From positions 4,741,581-4,805,580 of the forward strand of contig NC_033627.1 in the NCBI RefSeq assembly GCF_001540865.1: a stretch of DNA of 64,000 bases, read 5' to 3'. The translations under genes were made by a program, and so were the position numbers. This document shows positions 47,599 through 59,502 of this stretch, piece by piece. The number at the start of each line of letters is the position of its first letter. Position 1 is the stretch's first letter. The stretch is from Ananas comosus (lineage: Eukaryota; Streptophyta; Magnoliopsida; Poales; Bromeliaceae). The notes under the pieces are model-generated. The model was not told the origin of the DNA. It was given only the letters and a program-made list of their open reading frames with translations, and did not search any database.

Positions 47599-50500
47599 TT
47601 ACTCTACCATCCCGCGCTCCTTAAAAATGTCGTACATGGCAGCACCAATCTTGGCTGGGGACTCGGCAACAGTGACGCCTGCTTCTCTGAGCGTCTTGAT
47701 TTTGTCTTGGGCAGTGCCCTTTCCTCCGGACACGATTGCTGCAATGAAACCATAATTACAACAGTTAAACCGGTTCTCCGAGAGTATATAAACAAAGCGA
47801 GCGAAACTTATTCAGTTCTTAATAACTCATAAGCAATAGGGTTTATGCTTGTAGAGAAGGATAAGGACATTTTTTAAAGAACTCGCAAGAACAGAAGTAA
47901 CCAAACAGGATGTGCTCATATAAAGTAACCATTAGCATTATAACAACTAGTTAGGGCTTTTTTATAATTTCAACTCTACTAAAACGATAAATTTGAAAAA
48001 TGGCTCTCCCAAAATATTATCTAGCAAACTAATTCTATACTCTGCCACCACCTCAACACCACATAGGCAAGGCAGGGGCGGGCATTTTCCTTTTCTTTTT
48101 GTTTTTGTGATTTGGAAGGGGGGAAAACAGCAAAACATTCACTTCTTAAGAAGATGGTGATTCATTTGACGTCTTCCTCCGGTCCAAGGCACACCATAAA
48201 GTTAGAGGAAAATGAATAGAACGGTCAATAAAACGTTAACTGGTTCATGGAAATTGGTTTTATCCTTCATGGAGAGTGGATGCGGCGAAACATTTTAACT
48301 AAATACGCAGAGAACCTAACAATCTCTTTCCTCAGTCTTTTCCTACTTCCTTCCTGCATCATTTTGTCTATTTGCTGCCATCGTTGATTGCTGGCATACT
48401 CTTTATGCAATCCGCTGCTAAAGTAACCTCTATCCCCTCTAATTAATATCTCCACCGCCGCCGTCCCCTCCAAGCTCCACCTTCTCATACATACACAGAA
48501 CACCTAAGACAATTGCCACATGCTTTACTTCTTGAAAAACTCGCTCCCGCACTTACTTATGCAGAACCCCTGCTCTGTAAGACAATTGTCGCATGCTTTA
48601 CTTCGTCAATAACTCTCTCTCACACATACATACACAGAACCCCTCCGCTCTAAGACAATAGGCATATGCTTTACTTCCTGAATAGCATAAATAGATAGCT
48701 TGAAAAGCACATATAAAGCAGAAAAGGTGCTGCACAAATATCACGTAAAGGATAACGAACATACCTCCAGCATGACCCATACGACGACCAGGTGGTGCAG
48801 TAAGTCCGGCTATGAATGCAACAACGGGCTTCTCAGTTCCACTTTCCTGCATTTGACAATGGTAAAATGTAGTACACTTGAAGATGTAATTTAAGATGTT
48901 TCCTATGGAGTTAGTCAACAGACAACAGGCACACTGAAAAGGTTCAAACAATGTCTTTAACTTAGACAACCTTTAAAAAATTATCAGTATTCACATTCAC
49001 TTATGTACATCAACCAAATTCTCCCTTGAAAAGATGATATAAAGGAACTAAAAAATAAATACTACGATAATAGCACATAATCTTCAAAAACTTCATTTCA
49101 GCACTTAATCATCCTATAATACTGTCCTTCTGATCTATACCATTATACTTCCACGGACATTTGAGATTTTACATGTTTCTAAAATCAAAATCCATAGATC
49201 AATATATAACAACTCTTCCCGTCACAATGAGTGAAAACAATCTAGACAAAATTAGGTATTTGTTGTGGATAACCTAGTAAATCCACAAGATACAAAAGAA
49301 TCACAACAATTACTATTTGCCCAGAGTTGAGCTAAATATTAGGGTAAACAAAGTAGGCAGGATGGACAAACAGAATATCAGATATACTTCACCATATATG
49401 GTATTTGATGTAAATGCTCTATACATTGCTCAAAACAGAGTCAACCGACTTACATATCATGGCACAGAAAATAAAAACACTGGCAACACTGAGTATGCAT
49501 CAGCAAGAGAGTTTTTGGAGGAGAGTACAAAGGTAAACATTCATCTACAGGCTAGTGAAGTTCCAAAAGTATTCACATGCACTGCCACAAGTAGTTCCAC
49601 TCCACAAAAATATATTGTGCAGAAAAACTGGAGAAGCAATTTTACTCCCAAAAACTTGGAGACAAACAATTTCTCATAACAACAAGGTCTCTTCTTTAAA
49701 CATATCAAACTACAGATTTAAATGATGAACCCAGAAAGATAGGTTAATCCATATCTACATATAGACAAAATGTAGGAAAATATCTTCCTGTGCTATTATG
49801 CCATTATTTTTACCTTTATTAAAGCAGCTGCATCCTCTTCGGCAGTGCCTCCAATCTCCCCAATTAGTACAATACCTAAAATGCATACAAGTTAAAATCA
49901 ATCATATATAATATGCTCAGACAATTAATATGTTATCCAATGCTGCAAGGTAAACCATTCACGGCATGCATGGAGAAAGGGTTTTCGAACAATAATTGTC
50001 ACAGCCAAGCTTCTGAACATAATAAATGAGAGACCGACATTTGTACCTAGGAATCTATCTCTCACGTCTGGATATTTTCTACACCTAGAGGATATTTTCA
50101 GGAGTGTTCCTAGGTCGCATGAGAGTGAAATGAAGCAATAAAGCAACAGGGTAGATCAGCATGACAAGCTCCTCTGTTGTTTGGTTTGCAGCCTTGGAAT
50201 TCAGACTAAAATCAATATGGTACCATTTCTGAGAGTTGGTTGCAATATCTCCATTAACAAGAGTACCCAGGAAGATGTCAAAAGAAAATCGTATGATTGG
50301 GACATCATGTAAGGCTGGGGTTAACTACAGTCGACCTTCAGCTTAGTCTGATTGTAGTCATTAGTTACGAGGGGTTGGTTGGATCCACTAATTCATCATG
50401 AAGCGACATATGCTAACCAGCCTAGTTACAGATATGCCCTACTTAGTGCAAAATTCTCATAACAGATGAAGTTACGCCAACTTAGGAATAATACACAGGA

Positions 50501-53500
50501 TAAAAGACAATAGAACATGACCATAGTATAAGATGGTTTAAATTTCTTGGGACATGCAAGTTTTTGTTGTTAATATTTCATCTTCAAAGCTCAAGTGTTG
50601 GATTTTTGTGAAAACATATATTTGAGAAAAGATCAACAAAGGTTCCCCAAATTTTATTTTAGATTTAGTTTCCCTGGCAAAACTTGCAGGGTCAGGTGCT
50701 AGTACCATCGCCAATGTGACAAGTGTCCTTTTCTTAATGGCGCATTTGCTCAAATCAGGGCCAGCTTTGCAAACTTCCAACAACCCACTAGCAACCCTAC
50801 CCCCTCCCCAACCCCTAATAAAAAAAAAGTCTCATGCAATCCTCCTCTACGACCATGTTGTCGTCACCATCAACGCTCGGCAGTGAGCCTCTAATAATCC
50901 CATATTGGCTATTGGACAACCGAGTTTAGTTGGTTCTTCAACAACCGAACTAACTTGTCATTAAAAAAGGGCCCTCAATGGCAAGAGTGTTGCAACCAGA
51001 GTATCAGACCCTTGGCAGAATGGCATGGGAAGCCCATTCCCCAAATAAAGTTAAAGGGTAACCCCCTCATTTGAAAATTTTCAATTTTTTTTCTCTCAAA
51101 TATCCTTTAATGACCTTCCGCAAAACTATCTAGTTCTTTCATAGTTTACACATCGAAGTGAAATCTACTGCTTCTAGTGAATAGTCACAACTCACAAATA
51201 CAATGGTCCAAGAATCTGGCAATTTGCTCAAATTTGCTTGGTATAGACTAATAAATAAACTTCAAAAAAAATGTTGACATCTCATCTTTTGGTCAGATGT
51301 ACACAATCTACATCCATCAATAAACCAAAAAAGAATATCTGGATACAAATATAAAAATATGTACACTTTTATATAGGGCATATTGTAAACATCCAGGCTT
51401 TTGGTTAGCATCCAACCTAAATTGATAAATCTTCAATAACAAACTACGGATTCAAAAAAGATCGGAGATCTAACTAAATCGAATTTTCTGGAACACTACC
51501 AGCAAATGCAGGTCTGGTTAAATAGGGTAGCAGGACATGAAATTCCATTGGTGCCAGAATATTTGATTAGATGTCTTATTTCCTCCATACCTTTCAGGCC
51601 ACACTACTAGACAAATAAAATTTATTGTTAAATGAAAGCGCGAAAGGACGATCACTGGAACATGACAGAGTAAAGATACCACTCATAAGCCATTTTTTCT
51701 TTTACAAATAGTCATGGCGAGATTTGTATAGGATACACAAAACAAACTATTGTCATGACTTATTAACAACCAAAAATGTAATCGATACAAACAAGGAAAG
51801 ATAATTGTTCCTTAGTGTTTGCTTCTGTAAAATTGCTTCTTTTCTACAGAAGATGAATTTGCAAGACAACTAGTAATAACAAGAAGAATATAGAAGTCTA
51901 TTGATCAGCGCATCCCAAGCGTTAATTTAACAATCACAAAAGGAGGGAAATCTAAATAACAATGCCTAAAGGAATTAGTTTAGTTGAAACAGACCTTGTT
52001 CAGATGCATATTCAACATGAGTTCTTTCGATACTGACAACACAACTATGGTGTGTTATCTTTCTTGATTTCAAATATTCGTGTAATGAAGATATTATGCT
52101 AAAGCAGCATATACTATGGCTAAGAAGTTAACTATGAGAAATAGCTTCAGAAATCAACATTGGCAAGGCGCCAGCTCTTTCCAAATAAAAATTACAGCTA
52201 GAATTTGAGTGTAAACAAATTACCTTCGGTCTGAGGATCATCAAGAAACTTGGTGATGCAATCAACAAAGTTTGTTCCATTAAAAGGATCCCCACCAATA
52301 CCTACACAAGTTGATTGCCCTAAGCCTACTGCAGTTGTTTGAAAAACCTGCCAATTGAAGACATAAAAATACAATCTTCACATTATCCTCTTGGTATTAA
52401 AGGCATTATTAACATGAAGTTAACCTCTTACCGCTTCATATGTTAGGGTACCAGATCGAGATACAATCCCTATACGCCCTGGCTTGTGAATGTAGCCAGG
52501 CATAATGCCAATTTTACATTCTCCAGGCTTGATGATGCCAGGGCAGTTTGGCCCAATGAGACGGGTTTTTGATTGCCTGTTAAGAGCAGCCTTCACTCGA
52601 ACCTGATATTACACAGTTTGTAGTTATAAGAAAATAAAATAAATTAATTTTAATGAAGCATACAGATAGCAAAACCTGATGCTTGAATCTTCTAAATATG
52701 AAGCAGGTGATGTTTATGATATATTGATATTGGTGCATTTACTCTAACTAATGCATTATAATGGAAACTGTTTATAATAATTGCAGGTGCAGATCATAAT
52801 CTATTCTAAAATTTAGCTAATATGCTAATATAGTACGGACACTGGAAACATGTGTATGTTGAGCAGGTAAAAAAGTAAATTTCATGAACTATCAAAACAC
52901 TTTCTTCTCTCCTCCCTATTCTCACTTTTTAGACACCCATTTCTATAGACTTTAAACATTTGACCATTCTTTTACTTTACAATCTGCTTTAATAACTTCT
53001 TCACCACCCCCCACCCCCAAAATAAATAAATAAATAAATAAACCTCTACCTCTTCTACAAAAACAAAAACTAATCAACATATACAACCGCAAGTTCATTT
53101 CAATTTGCACAAATTGATAACACCATTTATTGAACATATTCCTCTAACTTATATTGAGGTTACTCCTGTGTTTAGTAACAACAATTTTCATAGAGATAAA
53201 ATTCTCTACTTGGTAGTTCTACAAATACTTTGAACAGTAGTTTTCTTGGATAATCAAAATTAGAAAGCTTAGCAATTTAATAATAATATCTGAGATTTTT
53301 AAATATAAAGATCTATAAAAACTCCCAAGGGTCCTCTTTAGACAATATAGACAATCCTCTCTAAAGGTTCTATTCATAAAGAAAATATTTTTGTAAAGTA
53401 CTTGAAAAAAAAAATGATTGTCCTAATCATGTTAACAGAAAAAACCTGTACTTTAATGCATTACAGGGACCTGCATTTGGGCCTTTAACTTATAATGAAG

Positions 53501-54925
53501 GGATGTTAATAGGATAAAGATTTAAGAACTCCTAAAGAAAGTATCCGAAATTTCATGTCTCGGGAATAGGTTTAAAGGTTTTAAGAACTCCTAAACCTAG
53601 TGTCTGGGATTTCATGTCTCGAAAATGTTGCATGCCACCAACAGAAACTTCTGTGTGCCTTCCCCTTTTTTTTACCTTCACTTGTTATCAGTGTTACTAT
53701 TTTCTTCTACTTTTTAGTGAATTTCTCCAACGACCTCATAAACAAATGGATTATAAGAAAAGAGAATGGCTGCGTAATACATGGCCAATGAAAAACTAGC
53801 ATATAACGCTGTAATAATATAGTAGATAAATATGCAACAGGGAAAAAAGAAGACCCACAAGCAACATGTAAGCTAGTTGTTCAAATGATTAACGAATGAA
53901 GCATTTTGTCCAAGTCACTTACCATATCATGCTGAGGAATTCCTTCAGTAATACACACAACAAGATCTAACTCTGCATCCATAGCCTCCAAAATCGCAGC
54001 AGCAGCAAATGGTGGTGGAACATAAATAACTGATGCATTAGCTTTTGTCTCAGCCTTTGCCTCTGCTACTGTGTTGAACACAGGAAGACCCAAGTGTTCA
54101 GTACCACCTTTCTTAGGCGTCACCCCACCTACCTGCCATACGCAAGAAATCAAGAAATCTCAGATGCAATCAATCATTATTCGAGAAAGCAGGCTACACT
54201 CAGCTAAATTCTTTGCAACTCTACATAGGTGAAAGCCTAACACTGCAAATTTGATTTCAGAGGTGAGGTAGCACTTTTATCAAGCTCCTACAATTAATAA
54301 GCACAATTTTCAAAATTCTGTTAGCAAAGAAGCGAATCAACATAAATCCATCTGTCTTCCCATGCTCCGAGAGCATGATGAACAGGCAACAAAAAAGATG
54401 GCAAGAGATGAACAGGTAATGAACAAACACCAAAATCTTGGTCGGATCATCGACAACTACATCAAAGTATCAAAAGTGAGGAATGCCCCATGCAATAGCA
54501 TATCTTCCTCTAGCATGATATTTCATGTTATTCATAAAATCCAAATCACCTAAACCAAACCAAAATTCCTTAAATCTCTTTTTACTACCAAGTGAACTGC
54601 GGTATATTTGCTTTCATTTACGCAAGCAATCATGAATGCATCATCATGCAAAGAAGGAATGGTTTGCACTCAATCAATACCTCTTTTTTTTTCTAAAAGA
54701 AGAACAATGGACACAAGCTACGACAAACAGAAACACAAAACATAATCCCCTCAAAACCTAGAAACCCTATATATCTTCAGATCCGTTGCGCCTAATTTAC
54801 AACCCCAAATCACCACACTATTCTAAAACCCTAAAGAAATCATCTACTTCGCATATCAACGAAAACATCAATTGTAGCTTCATCCCCATAAGATCCACCA
54901 CGATCAAAACACAATCCCACACCAA

Positions 54926-54956
<31 letters not shown>

Positions 54957-55234
54957 TAGAAGAGATCGAGTGATCCGAATCTGACCATCTTGGTGCCGTA
55001 CTCGATGGCCTGCTCGGTGTGGAAGGTGCCGTTCTTGCCGGTGATGCCCTGGCAGATGACCCGGGTGTTCTTGTCCACGAACACCGCCGGAGGCGGCGGC
55101 GGCGCTGCCGCAAATCGCCGGAATTGGGTGGCGGCGGCGGAGGAGGAGGAGGGAGACGAAGAGGGGGAGGGGGAGCGGAGAGAGAAGAGGCGAGAGGCGG
55201 CGGACCCGAGCAGCTTCGACGCTTGGCGAGACAT
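47599..55234 (-). CDS. Succinyl-CoA ligase (ADP-forming) alpha subunit, mitochondrial
   Basis: Seven exons: 55234-54986, 54132-53923, 52602-52432, 52347-52224, 49875-49814, 48846-48765 and 47738-47599. They total 1038 bases, 345 aa plus stop, the usual plant length, with GT/AG at every junction and no frame conflict. The alpha subunit binds CoA and carries the phosphohistidine that passes phosphate between succinyl phosphate and ADP in the TCA cycle; it works with a beta subunit in the matrix. The N-terminus ([20 protein letters not shown]) is basic and Ser-rich, a mitochondrial presequence of about 45 residues ending in a Pro run. Visible motifs: [12 protein letters not shown] (CoA-binding Rossmann fold, exon 1), [29 protein letters not shown], and MGHAGAIVSG with the phosphohistidine His297 at the exon 6-7 junction. 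The leader is CT-rich and no TATA box is seen. A MITE sits 135 bases upstream. Confidence 0.95.
54925..54957. repeat. (CAA)n microsatellite in intron 1 of the ligase gene
   Basis: About eleven ACA/CAA units start 28 bases inside the intron from the exon 1 donor (54985). On the transcribed strand they read as TTG repeats. Confidence 0.85.
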
Positions 55235-55256
55235 GGCGAAGTTCCCCCCTCAAGCA

Positions 55257-55260
<4 letters not shown>

Positions 55261-55287
<27 letters not shown>
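55261..55287. repeat. (GA)n tract in the ligase 5' leader
   Basis: AG repeats on the plus strand, CT repeats on the transcribed strand, 27-53 bases before the ATG. A pyrimidine-rich leader like this is common in TATA-less plant promoters. Confidence 0.75.
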
Positions 55288-55368
55288 TCCGATCCCCCAA
55301 AATGGACACTTTTGTTTCTTTTTACTATTCTCTTCTATTCCGGTTTCCTCTGTCCTAGTTTTCTTTTT

Positions 55369-55724
55369 GGGAAAACTTCAAAAACCCCCCTGTGGTTTCG
55401 CGCATTCTCACTTTGCTACCCTGTGGTTTAAAACGTATCAATTTGCCCCCCTGTGGTTTCGTTTTTATCTTTTTGTTATCAATTTTATTATTATTTTTTT
55501 TAAAAATCAGTGACAAAGTTAAAATTAAAGGATACTAAAGTGACTATTCGATAAATATAGATGGTTATCTGAAGTTTTTTGTATATAATTTAACGAAATA
55601 TTAACGAAAAAGCTTCCGAAAAGATAAAAATGAAACCACAGGGGGGTAAATTGATACGTTTTAAACCACAGGATAGCAAAGTGAGAATGCACGAAACCAC
55701 AGGGGGGGTTTTTAAAGTTTTCCC
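55369..55724. mobile_element. GGGAAAACTTC-family MITE with perfect 9-bp target duplication
   Basis: TTTCTTTTT flanks it at 55360-55368 and 55725-55733. The ends read inward as GGGAAAACTTCAAAAACC and GGGAAAACTTTAAAAACC, and the inverted arms extend about 110 bases with few mismatches (ctgtggtttcg, tctcactttgcta, gtatcaattt). It is collinear with 30139-30497. The flank is T-rich, so the target duplication alone is weak; the identical family structure supports it. Confidence 0.85.
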
Positions 55725-56959
55725 TTTCTTTTTTTTCCTTTTTTTTCTTTTTTTCCTCCTTTCCTTTTGGGCTGGGGGATCTAGGGTTTGGAGTTGTGAT
55801 CCGAACCCGCAGTTAACGGATGTAACTTGGGTTTATGGGTCGGGTTTGGGTGTTAATGGTTCCATTATTAGGTTCTCTTCAGCCCCTCCTCCATGGCCTA
55901 GTCTCCCTCCATCCCTTCAAAAGGTCTAAATTTGGTATTGTGGTGGCAGCTAAAATCATCTATTTTATAATTTATAAGCCTCAAAATTTTAAAAGTGCTT
56001 TTAATTTTTCATCTTTTTATTCTGTGAAATTTCAGTGGGAACTTCCATCTAGGACTGTCAGTTGTTACCGTAATTTTATAACATTAAAAAAAAATATTAT
56101 AAGTACCTTTTTTTGTTTTAAAAATATAAAATATATGCCTTTAATTATCGTATTATCAAACTAAGCCTGAAACCGTTTATCATAAAGGAAGTGCATCGAA
56201 CTTAAATTTCTTGTGTAAGTGGCTATTTGGTAATTGAAAAGCATAATTTTCTCGAATGCTCTAGTTTGTCAAGATACAATATTAAATTTTAGGGGCAATT
56301 GTTTATATACCCCTGAAAAGTTTCCGATTTTCTTATTTACCTCTCTCAGAAGTCTAATATTAAAAATATCCTTCTTATGTTCCAAATCTTTCTAATATAC
56401 TTCTGGAGTAAAGTTCCGTTAGTGAGCTGTCGTTATCTTTGGCAAATTACTATTTTGCCCATTTTAATATACCATTGTGCCGTAATTAATTTTTCTTATA
56501 TACCCTTCATATAGCAAATACTTTTTTTATTTGCCCTTCAAATATCAATTAATTAATTAAGCACGTCGGGAGCGAGCAGATGAATGGATGAGATCGATCG
56601 CAGCTAAACCAACCTTGGCGGCTGGAGGCATAGTTAGTTAATTCAGATTCAGATTCGGCAAAAATTCAGTACGGATATAATTCGGATAAAATTCGTCTTT
56701 TAATTTTTAAATTCGTTGAAAAATACGGCTAAAAAATGGATTCGGCAATTATTCGGATACGTGATTTATATGGGTATTATACGTTCACCAATTAAAAATT
56801 CGGGATCAAATATAATTTTTATATATAATTTTTAAAAATTCGATATTATACTATATATGTTATTATTATAATATTTATATATAGATTAAATATATTTAAA
56901 ATTATAATAAACATATATTAATAATATATAAGAGTTATATATTTAAAAATATTAATAAA

Positions 56960-57075
56960 TAATTACAAATTTTTAAATAAAATATTATATAATAATATTT
57001 CTATATAAAAATAAAATACTNTATAAATAAAATATTATATAATAATATTTCTATATAAAAATAAAATACTATATG
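56960..57075. repeat. Tandem duplication of about 48 bp, with one undetermined base
   Basis: The unit ttatataataatatttctat plus aaaaataaaatact occurs twice in a row; N at 57021 falls at the junction. This could be a true duplication or an assembly artefact. Confidence 0.55.
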
Positions 57076-57219
57076 AATAAATCTATTAGTTATTATTATT
57101 ATTATTATCACCAAAAAATACCACAGTTGATTTACAGGAACATAGTTATTAAATAATTAAGCGCTAATTACTTAATAATTGCCATTAGCGAGCGGATGAT
57201 ATGCACGGCTAATAGGGTG

Positions 57220-57965
57220 GTTTAGACTTTAGATCGAGCACCTGGGAGACGATGACGTGGTGCACGTGCGAGGAGACCTGGCCCTCGTCCCCGTCCCCGT
57301 CCCCGTGCGCGTGCGCGTGCGCGTGCGCGTGGCCGTGGGCGCGGGCATGGTGGTGGTGGCTGTGGCCGTGCGCCACTACGTGCGCGCGCAATCCGACGAT
57401 GTGCACCGCGTCGCCCTCCTTGGCGGAGCCCTCGTCCTCGTCCCCGTCCACGGGTGGCTTCGGCGCCGCCGTGATGATAGAGCGCTCCTCATCATCCTCC
57501 GCCGCGACGTCGGTCTCGGCGGCGGCGGCGGCGGGGCGCGGTGCTTGCACTTGTAGAACTGGGTGGCGAGGAAGTCGAGGACGAGGGTGGTAAGGGCGGC
57601 GACCATGGCGATGAACCGGAGAAAGGGAAGCAGCGCCAGGGGAAGCGGGGGAGGCAGGGGTCGGTGAGCCCGGCCTCGGCGTCGTCGAGCATGTGGACGA
57701 AGCCCGTGTCGAGGATGACTCCCGCGGCGAAGGCCTTGGCGAGGGCGAAGGCCTTGGCGAGGGCGAAGAAGCCGCTCTCCGTGCTCAGGAGGCACCGCCG
57801 TTTCCGTCCCGCGCCAGCGGGATCGCCACGCCCACCATCGCAGCCACCATTATCGCCACCATCGTTGCCAGCTTCAGCCGCAACGCCGCCACGTCGTCGC
57901 GGCACCCCTCCTCTTCCTCCGCCGTGCCGCCGCAGCTCCCCGCCCGTGGTCTGGGAGGCGGCGTG
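57220..57965 (-). pseudogene. ZIP zinc/iron transporter fragment, frameshifted
   Basis: Three minus-strand frames together recall the N-terminal half of a plant ZIP transporter. Frame 1 (about 57940-57785): a Cys/Glu start and a first membrane helix around [19 protein letters not shown], then a stop. Frame 2 (about 57785-57640): FFALAKAF...[21 protein letters not shown] helix 2. Frame 3 (about 57635-57560): [20 protein letters not shown], helix 3. A further frame change leads to a His-rich loop (57370-57285) and VIVSQVLD at 57225, the point where the next conserved helix should begin. The fragment ends there; no later ZIP exon is present. An 18-bp tandem duplication repeats ALAKAF, and another of about 37 bp lies upstream (57941-57994). 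It cannot make a transporter. Confidence 0.8.
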
Positions 57966-58309
57966 CGTCATCCTCGCCCGTGGTCTGGGAGGAGATGAGG
58001 CGAGGTGGAGGCGGAGGAGCTGACGAGATGGAGGCGGAGGAGCCGGCAATCAAGTTAGGAGAGAAAGAGGATAACTTAAGGGATTAGTATAATAAGGTAG
58101 GGGTAAAATAGGTATTTTATATAGGTTTTAACTCTAGTATACATTTAACCCATGTTTAACCCGAGTTAAGCTAACAGGGGATAACTGCGGGGGTATTTTG
58201 GAATAACGGTGGAACATATGAGTGGCATTTTAGAAAGAAAAAAAAGTAAGGATAGATCGGATATTTTCAGACGCATGAGGGGTATATAGGCAATTATCCC
58301 TAAATTTTA

Positions 58310-58731
58310 TGCTTAGTTTTAAGAAGATTGGCCAATTGGCTGTTATTGGAGAGAAAAGTTGTTTTGAATCTGCATTAAATAATCAAATTTGAACATTACA
58401 GTTGAGAGAACAATGTATGAAACAACTATTTGACTCTAAAGCTTGATCTGCTAGAGCATAGTACTTTTTATTCAATATTTTTTTTTCACGTCTGTACTAA
58501 AAGACTTTTTGATTGGGGTCAAGACAGAGGCCTTGTTTTGCCGAGCAATGCAGCCCACGAGTAGGCCGCACTATGTAGCTCTCTGAGAAGCTACCTTCTC
58601 AAAAACGGCGTTTGTGTAGTCATGCACTGCGAGTGCGCAAACAACTGCATGGACAAACGCTCGTATAGACTTGAATTTGTATGCTTGGTTGCTTGTAAGT
58701 CACTGTAATGAAAAAAATCATTTTTAAAAAT
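58310..58731. other. Short spacer between the two MULEs
   Basis: No gene or repeat recognised apart from a T tract near 58480. Confidence 0.4.
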
Positions 58732-59502
58732 GGGGTTATTTGCATACAAGTCCCTGCAAACATAGTGAATTGCAGAAATATCCCTGCAAATTGGAAACTC
58801 CATAAGTTGTCCCTGCAAAAGTGCAATGTTATGCAGATATGTCCCTGCTGTTAGAGTCTGTTAGAGAAATTTATTTAATCACAGTTAAACTACTTAACCA
58901 TGATTAGTTAATAGTGTGAATTGACTAATTTGTCCCTCTTATGTTATATCCTATTAACTTACCTAACTACTATGGTGGGCCCTTAACCCTAGTTGAGTGG
59001 AACCAAACCGTAAGGAGAGCCCTCAGGTGTTCCGCCCGAGAGAGCGAGGAGAGCGACCGCGATGCAAGGAGAGCGCCCGCGATTGAGGAGGTTTAGTGCT
59101 CGTCTACCTCGCGCAACAACGAGGTTCAGATCAACGAGGTTTATTGCTCGTCTTCGTCTTCGTCTTCCTATTCCTCTTCCTCTGGCTTCAGATCTACCAT
59201 TACTAGGGTTTTTTTCCATCATATTCATCAACGAGGTGTATTGCTCCCCTGAGTGTTAGTTTTTTCCATTACTAGAGCAAGGTTAGTGCACTACATACTA
59301 TAAATCAAAAACTTGATTTATCTGATTGTTAGTTTTGGAAAAAAAAAAACCCTAGTATTTTAGGTTAATTTTTTAAAATAATTTTGGTCTTAAGAAGTAG
59401 GCTTGAATCATCCAAGTTAGATCTATATAATTATTGTCATATTTTCATAGAGCATACGAGTATAGAATCTAGTCATTTTTTTTTTTTTTTTTGTTTCTAC
59501 AG

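Larger units (their letters stand above)
56292..58300. mobile_element. Pack-MULE carrying a ZIP transporter fragment
   Basis: The 9-bp direct repeat TAAATTTTA flanks the element exactly (56283-56291 and 58301-58309). The terminal inverted repeats read inward as GGGGCAATTGTTTATATA and GGGATAATTGCCTATATA, then CCCCT. Subterminal sequence at 58130-58240 (reverse complement) matches the MITEs at 767-1629 and 29362-29726. Inside are AT-rich DNA (56590-57200) and a GC-rich fragment of a host zinc-transporter gene (57220-57965). No transposase. A gene fragment between MULE ends is the definition of a Pack-MULE. Confidence 0.8.

Noticed and set aside
47443..47832. A separate 129-codon gene on the plus strand
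   Set aside because: It is antisense to the last exon of the succinyl-CoA ligase gene and has no family resemblance.
54840..55513. Open frames on either strand around the ligase first exon
   Set aside because: They are shadows of exon 1, the (GA)n tract and the MITE; none has family support.
57209..58049. A working ZIP zinc transporter gene
   Set aside because: Frame changes, a stop after the first helix and absence of the second half rule out a functional product.
59062..59259. Open frame before the transposase as its first coding exon
   Set aside because: Arg-rich with no resemblance to the PB1-like N-terminus; the junction to the exon at 59503 could not be supported, so the start codon was left undefined.
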